A stretch of 10,538 bases of DNA from Ignavibacteriales bacterium (GTDB lineage Bacteria > Bacteroidota > Ignavibacteria > Ignavibacteriales > Melioribacteraceae), in the NCBI GenBank assembly GCA_027080245.1, contig JALWSN010000596.1:1-10538 (forward strand). Reading direction: 5' to 3'. The translations under genes and the position numbers were made by a program. The notes beneath the pieces were generated by a model. It saw only the letters and a program-made list of their open reading frames with translations. It did no database searches and was not told the DNA's origin. Shown here piece by piece: positions 6,896-10,538 of this stretch. The first letter of the stretch is position 1; every line of letters starts with the position of its first letter.

Positions 6896-7636
6896 ATGTA
6901 CAAAATCAAATTAAAAGAATTCGAAGGACCGCTGGACTTATTGTTGTTCTTCATTAAAAAGAACGAGCTGGACATTTACGACATTCCAATCTCGAAAATC
7001 ACGCGCGAGTTCATGGAATATTTGCATTTAATGAAGCAGTTGGATTTGGAAATTGCAGGCGAGTTCTTTCTGATGGCAGCCACCTTAATGCAAATTAAAG
7101 TGCGAATGTTGCTGCCAAGAGAAGTGGACGAAAAAGGCGAGGAGATTGACCCGCGAACAGAGCTCGTTAATGCTTTGATTGAGTACAAACGCTACAAAGA
7201 GGTTTCCGAAGAGCTAGGAATAATGGAGGCGAACCAGCGGAAAATTTACTACAGAGGCAATTTTTCGAAAGATGTTAAGGAAAATCCCGCGCCAATCGAA
7301 ACGCTGCTTAAAAATGTAACAATTTACAATTTAATTGAAGCTTTCAAAAACGCGCTTCTGGAAAGGGAAATCGAACCCCTGCACGAAATCACCGTTTACA
7401 ACGTAACAATCGACGAGCAAATGGATTTCATTCTGGAAAAAATTTCACAATTTGAATATTTGCATTTTTTAGATTTAATTGCAGGAATGCGAGAGAAACT
7501 TAGAATTATTGTTACTTTCATCGCAATTTTAGAATTGGTGAAATTAGGTTCGATTGGATTAAAGGAATCCGAAAAATTTAACGATTTTTTAATTTACAGG
7601 GCAGGCAATGGACAAGATTTACCATTCGGTAATTGA
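6896..7636 (+). CDS. scpA: Segregation and condensation protein A (kleisin)
   Basis: ScpA is the kleisin subunit that bridges the SMC ATPase heads and binds ScpB, forming the complex that organises and separates chromosomes on the nucleoid. The 246-residue length is normal. The N-terminal signature FEGPLDLLL is at 9-17, and the helical SMC neck-binding region extends to about residue 75. A central linker that binds ScpB covers about 80-170. A C-terminal winged helix includes RIIVTFIAILELVK (203-216). The ATG is one base after the trpS stop with no Shine-Dalgarno, so translation is probably coupled. The last 29 bases overlap scpB, and the TGA stop lies inside scpB. The smc gene is not in this window. 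Confidence 0.96.
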   Translation: MYKIKLKEFEGPLDLLLFFIKKNELDIYDIPISKITREFMEYLHLMKQLDLEIAGEFFLMAATLMQIKVRMLLPREVDEKGEEIDPRTELVNALIEYKRYKEVSEELGIMEANQRKIYYRGNFSKDVKENPAPIETLLKNVTIYNLIEAFKNALLEREIEPLHEITVYNVTIDEQMDFILEKISQFEYLHFLDLIAGMREKLRIIVTFIAILELVKLGSIGLKESEKFNDFLIYRAGNGQDLPFGN

Positions 7637-8252
7637 GGCTTTGGTTTTTGCCTCCGACGAGCCGATTACCGCAAACGAAATTGTTAAGGCTATTAAAGCA
7701 ATCGACGGCGAGGAGACGGAAATTACCAACGCCGATATTGAGAATGCCGTGGACAAATTGAACGAAAAATACACAACGCAGGACTTGGCTTTTAAAATTT
7801 TAAGATTAGCCGGAGGATTTGTCTTCGGCACAAAGCCCGAGTTCGCCAAATATTTGGGATTCCTTTCAACGGAAAAAAGCCGCCGCAGGCTAAGTCAGGC
7901 AGCGCTAGAAACCCTTGCAATAATTGCCTACAAACAGCCCATTACCAAACCCGAACTGGAAACAATCCGCGGAGTGAATTCCGATTACATGATTAATCAA
8001 TTGCTGGAAAAAGGATTAATTACAATTAAAGGGCGCGCAGAAACCGTCGGCAGACCGCTTCTTTACGTAACCACAAACAACTTCCTCAAATATTTCGGAT
8101 TGAACAAAATCAGCGATTTACCCAAACCCCGCGAAATTGAAGAAATAGTTAAAGACCAGGACTTCCTTGAGCAAAAACGACAATTGCTGAAGAACGCAAT
8201 TGAAGAAACAATGCTCGAAGAAAATTCCCCCGCCGAAGAAAATGGAAATTAG
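7608..8252 (+). CDS. scpB: Segregation and condensation protein B
   Basis: ScpB is the winged-helix partner that dimerises and clamps the ScpA linker in the SMC-ScpAB complex. The 214-residue protein shows two winged-helix domains, about 1-85 and 95-165. The family signature LSQAALETLAIIAYKQPIT is at 95-113, followed by IRGV (120-123) and GRPLLYVTT (148-156). The acidic tail after residue 175 is variable in the family. The start at 7608 gives the usual N terminus with ALVFAS. It overlaps the end of scpA by 29 bases, as is common for this pair. Its own end overlaps the next gene by 11 bases if that gene starts at 8242. Confidence 0.96.
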   Translation: MDKIYHSVIEALVFASDEPITANEIVKAIKAIDGEETEITNADIENAVDKLNEKYTTQDLAFKILRLAGGFVFGTKPEFAKYLGFLSTEKSRRRLSQAALETLAIIAYKQPITKPELETIRGVNSDYMINQLLEKGLITIKGRAETVGRPLLYVTTNNFLKYFGLNKISDLPKPREIEEIVKDQDFLEQKRQLLKNAIEETMLEENSPAEENGN

Positions 8253-8943
8253 ATTAAACAAATTCCTTGCCGAGTGCGGCGTAGCCTCCCGCCGTAAAAG
8301 CGACGAGTTCATTTTGCAAGGAAGAGTTACCGTTAACGGCAAGACAGTTAAGGACAAAGGGCTGAAGGTAAACCTTACAAAGGACGTTGTGACGGTGGAC
8401 GGAGAGAAAATTAAACCCCAAAAGAAAGTTTATTTTTTGCTGAACAAGCCAAAAGGTTTTGTAACGACTACAAAGGACGAAAAAAACCGTCCGACGGTTA
8501 CCGAACTTATTAAAACAAACGCTAAAATCTTTCCGGTTGGCAGATTGGACGTCAACACAACCGGGGCATTAATTTTAACAAACGACGGCGATTTTTACGA
8601 TAAATTGCTTCACCCAAGGAATAACGTCGTCAGGAAATACACAGCCACGCTCGACAAACCCCTCGACCCCAAGGACGCCGAAAAGCTTCTGAAAGGAGTT
8701 TACTTAAAGGGCAAAAAAGGCAAGTTTTTAAATTTAATATTTCCTTCAAAAAAAAGCAGAAAAATTGTGGAAGTCCACACAAACGAAGGGATGTACCACT
8801 TCGTTAAAAGGATGTTCGAAACCGTGGGTTACCGAGTGAAAAAACTTAATCGCAACTCAATCGGTCCTTTTACCGTTGAAAACATTCCCGTAGGCACTTA
8901 CAGGAAATTAACCCCGCAGGAAGTAGACCAAATTAAAAATTAA
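8242..8943 (+). CDS. rRNA pseudouridine synthase, RsuA/RluB/RluE/RluF family
   Basis: The enzyme isomerises a specific uridine in ribosomal RNA to pseudouridine. The 233-residue form starts at the ATG at 8242 (MEIRLNKFLAECGVASRR). A TTG at 8200 would add 14 residues ahead of the S4 domain and overlap scpB by 53 bases, so I reject it. Residues 1-48 form the S4 RNA-binding domain. The catalytic domain begins with FLLNKPKG (65-72) and has GRLDVNTTG (100-108) with catalytic D103. The C-terminal motif YHFVKRMF (185-192) is closer to RsuA-type enzymes than to the NR-x-VRR form of RluB. Its placement after scpB is typical for the gene usually annotated rluB. The exact target, 16S or 23S rRNA, cannot be decided from sequence alone. 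The adjacent GAAGAAA is a weak ribosome-binding site. Confidence 0.93.
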   Translation: MEIRLNKFLAECGVASRRKSDEFILQGRVTVNGKTVKDKGLKVNLTKDVVTVDGEKIKPQKKVYFLLNKPKGFVTTTKDEKNRPTVTELIKTNAKIFPVGRLDVNTTGALILTNDGDFYDKLLHPRNNVVRKYTATLDKPLDPKDAEKLLKGVYLKGKKGKFLNLIFPSKKSRKIVEVHTNEGMYHFVKRMFETVGYRVKKLNRNSIGPFTVENIPVGTYRKLTPQEVDQIKN

Positions 8944-9107
8944 GCGAATATTCAGCGCTCCATTCCCACGTCAAAATAAATTTTTTATTCACAAATTTAT
9001 TTCTTAATTTTCTTTGAACATTCTACGTGGATTAAGAATCCAGTTGAAAATTTTGTAAAGAGAAAAAGCCGAATTGTAGAGAGAAGAAATTTTTCAAAAC
9101 AACTCAG

Positions 9108-9168
9108 CCCCTTGGCGAAGCCATCTGTCCGGGTAAATCCCCTGCAAAAATGCGCAGGACACAGGGGG
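9108..9168. repeat. Foldable GC-rich element, terminator- or REP-like
   Basis: An outer stem CCCCTTG (9108-9114) pairs with CAGGGGG (9162-9168), with one G-U pair. Inside are TGGC-GAA-GCCA (9113-9123), which shares two bases with the outer stem, and CCTGC (9141-9145) with GCAGG (9154-9158). The alternative CCCCTG (9139-9144) with CAGGGG (9162-9167) competes with these. The T-run after it is short (GTTTTG), so it is a poor classical terminator. It may be a palindromic repeat or a leader structure. Confidence 0.4.
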
Positions 9169-9215
9169 GTTTTGAAAAAAGATTTTTTTGAAATTAAATT
9201 AAGCCTGGAATAAAT

Positions 9216-9224
9216 GGGAGGAAG
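9216..9224 (+). promoter_or_regulatory. Strong Shine-Dalgarno for the GTG-start lipoprotein gene
   Basis: GGGAGGAAG ends its GGAGG core 9 bases before the GTG at 9231, fixing that start. It is the only strong Shine-Dalgarno in the window; trpS and scpA have none and the others are weak. Confidence 0.7.
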
Positions 9225-9230
9225 AATCTC

Positions 9231-9686
9231 GTGAAAAAAATAAAATTATTGCTAATTCAATTAGCGCTGCTTTTTGTTTTTGGTTGTGGCACAGGTTCTA
9301 ATTTTAACAATTATCTTGAAGAAGTGCGCTATTCTTTCGGCACAATTCACAACATTAACAAAAATATTGTTACGCTTACCGATGGTTCCACTTTTAAGCT
9401 AAACAGGTTTTTAATTGCCGTGAACATGTCGCCTGTAGTAATCATTTTACCAAGTTACACAGACGAAACATTTGCTTCCTACGATTACGGTTACATGTTT
9501 GTTGACGGCACACGCTACCAGATTACAAATTACGCCTCGATGCAAGTTAATTTCTTCAGATATGGTTATTACGAATATGCCGAAAATATTGCTCCCCAAA
9601 AAGGAATAATTAAATTAACCGACGGTTCCAAATGGCTGGTAAAAAAAGACTTTTTGCCGGAATTAAATCGCTGGACAAACGGTTGA
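9231..9686 (+). CDS. Putative lipoprotein with tandem LTDGS repeats, ended by a suspect TGA
   Basis: This 151-residue protein of unknown function starts at a GTG with a strong Shine-Dalgarno. The N terminus is a lipoprotein signal: KKIK, a hydrophobic stretch, then VFGC with lipid-acceptor C19, so it should be membrane-anchored. The mature part has two related units. TLTDGSTFKL (48-57) is followed by a PVVIILP strand (68-74) and MFVDGTRYQITN (89-100). KLTDGSKWLV (128-137) starts a second unit that TGA (9684-9686) cuts short after NRWTNG. The same frame continues for 36 sensible codons to a TAG at 9795, beginning DVIVDEKNN, which matches the strand expected from the first unit. The gene is therefore probably a 188-codon gene with a premature stop, or one that is read through, or one with a sequencing error. 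It lies directly upstream of a secreted protein gene. Confidence 0.8.
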   Translation: MKKIKLLLIQLALLFVFGCGTGSNFNNYLEEVRYSFGTIHNINKNIVTLTDGSTFKLNRFLIAVNMSPVVIILPSYTDETFASYDYGYMFVDGTRYQITNYASMQVNFFRYGYYEYAENIAPQKGIIKLTDGSKWLVKKDFLPELNRWTNG

Positions 9687-9797
9687 GATGTTATTGTAGA
9701 CGAAAAAAATAATATGATTTTTAATTTAAGAAAGATGTCGCGCGTTGAAGCGAATAAAATCAAATCGAAGAAAAAAGAAAAGAGCGCCAAAAGTTAG
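9687..9797 (+). pseudogene. In-frame 3' continuation of the lipoprotein gene beyond TGA
   Basis: After TGA the lipoprotein frame stays open for 36 codons, then TAG. It reads DVIVDEKNNMIFNLRKMS followed by a lysine-rich tail. The start completes the second repeat unit, with VIV corresponding to the VVII strand of unit 1 and MIFNL to its later strand. No separate ribosome-binding site or convincing start is seen for an independent gene. The last 53 bases overlap the probable start of the next gene in another frame. Confidence 0.55.
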
Positions 9798-10538
9798 GCT
9801 GTTTCTTCCGATTCTTTTCTTTCTTTGCGGCCTAACAATTTCCGCTCAGAGCAACGCTACAATTAGCGGCGTTGTAAAGAACGCCAAGACGAACGAGCCC
9901 GTTCCTCAAGTTAATATTTACATCGCCAATTCAACTATTGGAACTACCACAAACTCCGAGGGCAAATATTTAATACAAAACCTACCGTGCGGAAATTACA
10001 ATTTGATTATTTCCTCGATTGGTTTCGGGGTAATCGTAAAAAAAATTCAAATTAGCGAAGGCAAGAATTACAGATTTTCATTTGCATTAACGCCTAAAAT
10101 TTACCGGCTTCCGCTAATTGTCGTAAAAGATTATTACGACAAAAAGTGGCAACAAAATTTCGAGACTTTCGAAAAACAACTAATAGGATTCAGCGAAAAC
10201 GCCAAACGTTGCAAAATATTAAATCCGTTTGTAATTGAATTTAAGAAAAAGGGAGACACTTTAATTGCCGAAGCCGATGAACCGCTGAAAATAGAGAACA
10301 AAGCGCTGGGTTACAAAATAACTTATTTCCTGAAGTCGTTTGAATACTTTAACGGAACGGTTAAATTCAGCGGATTGCCAATATTCAAAAAATTAAAAGC
10401 AAAGAGCCAATTCGATTCGGAAAAATGGAAGCAAGCGCGGCTGAAAACTTACTGCGGTTCGTTCAGGCATTTTTTAACCGCGTTGTTTAACGATTACAAA
10501 AACATTGTCGCGCAAGCAAAGGATTGGCAAAAGAACGC
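9745..10538 (+). CDS. Secreted carboxypeptidase-regulatory-like domain protein, 3' end outside window
   Basis: The frame is open from 9730, after a TAA at 9727, to the window edge, and at least 264 codons are visible. There is no ATG or GTG before the signal peptide. The TTG at 9745 is the best start, giving a basic n-region (KRIKSNRRKKKRAPKVR) and a hydrophobic core LFLPILFFLCGLTISA (19-34). Cleavage is likely before Q35. Residues 39 to about 118 form a carboxypeptidase-D regulatory-like beta-sandwich: TISGVV, TNEPVPQVNIYI, IGTTTNSEGKY, LPCGNYNLIISSIGF. The part after 130 has conserved blocks, ILNPFVIEF and ADEPLKIENKALGYKI (177-192), seen in a Bacteroidota/Ignavibacteria family of secreted proteins of unknown role. 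The start overlaps the tail of the lipoprotein frame by 53 bases, so the two may be translationally linked. It is not TonB-dependent as far as can be seen. Confidence 0.85.
   Translation, partial: MKRIKSNRRKKKRAPKVRLFLPILFFLCGLTISAQSNATISGVVKNAKTNEPVPQVNIYIANSTIGTTTNSEGKYLIQNLPCGNYNLIISSIGFGVIVKKIQISEGKNYRFSFALTPKIYRLPLIVVKDYYDKKWQQNFETFEKQLIGFSENAKRCKILNPFVIEFKKKGDTLIAEADEPLKIENKALGYKITYFLKSFEYFNGTVKFSGLPIFKKLKAKSQFDSEKWKQARLKTYCGSFRHFLTALFNDYKNIVAQAKDWQKN

Larger units (their letters stand above)
8944..9230. other. Intergenic region with a structured element before the lipoprotein gene
   Basis: No gene is seen in 287 bases. The left part is AT-rich with a small hairpin GGATT-AAG-AATCC (9029-9041) and a distant CCACGT/ACGTGG inverted pair (8966 and 9025). 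The right part contains a foldable GC-rich block (9108-9168). A weak promoter-like pair, TTG at 9172 and TAAATTAA at 9195, precedes the Shine-Dalgarno. Confidence 0.5.

Noticed and set aside
8200..8241. TTG extension of the pseudouridine synthase
   Set aside because: It precedes the S4 domain with a non-conserved lysine/proline stretch and deepens the overlap with scpB. The ATG at 8242 fits the family.
9684..9686. Genome-wide recoding of TGA as a sense codon
   Set aside because: trpS and scpA both end at TGA at the expected family length, so TGA is a normal stop here.

Overview
The window is AT-rich, and every gene I can support is on the + strand. Protein style suggests a member of the FCB group, most likely Ignavibacteria/Chlorobi or a Bacteroidota relative. 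The evidence is a Bacteroidota-type carboxypeptidase-regulatory-like surface protein, long multi-PAS kinases, mostly absent Shine-Dalgarno sequences, TAnnTTTA-type promoter boxes and intergenic palindromic repeats. This placement is inference; there is no rRNA gene to confirm it.

Region 1 (1-5067) is a two-component signalling module. The first gene enters the window already open. It carries the tail of a GAF domain, six PAS domains and a complete histidine kinase core, but no receiver. After an 828-base gene-free stretch comes a REC-HisKA-HATPase protein, a receiver fused to a second kinase core. Together they could form a relay in which the first kinase feeds the receiver of the second.

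Region 2 (3148-3975 and 5068-5913) is repeat-laden intergenic DNA. The receiver-kinase gene is bracketed by a direct repeat with an exact 37-base core, followed by diverged blocks in the same order. Downstream lie four palindromes in two pairs. The second pair consists of inverted relatives of one another, a REP/REPIN-like layout. A degenerate GGATG minisatellite follows the first kinase.

Region 3 (5914-8943) is a compact housekeeping operon: trpS, scpA, scpB and an RsuA/RluB-type pseudouridine synthase gene. The trpS-scpA gap is 1 base and the next two junctions overlap. TrpRS carries the cysteine pattern known from the [4Fe-4S] TrpRS of Thermotoga. ScpA and ScpB are the kleisin and winged-helix partners of the SMC complex.

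Region 4 (8944-10538) begins with a foldable intergenic element. It continues with a GTG-start lipoprotein gene that has the only strong Shine-Dalgarno in the window. That gene is interrupted by an in-frame TGA, after which 36 more sensible codons follow. A secreted carboxypeptidase-regulatory-like protein then begins at a probable TTG inside this tail and runs off the right edge.

The best leads are the in-frame TGA in the lipoprotein, the repeat bracket around the receiver-kinase gene, the twin palindromes, the Fe-S type TrpRS and the Cys/His cluster in the second PAS domain. I did not find a clearly new multi-gene system.
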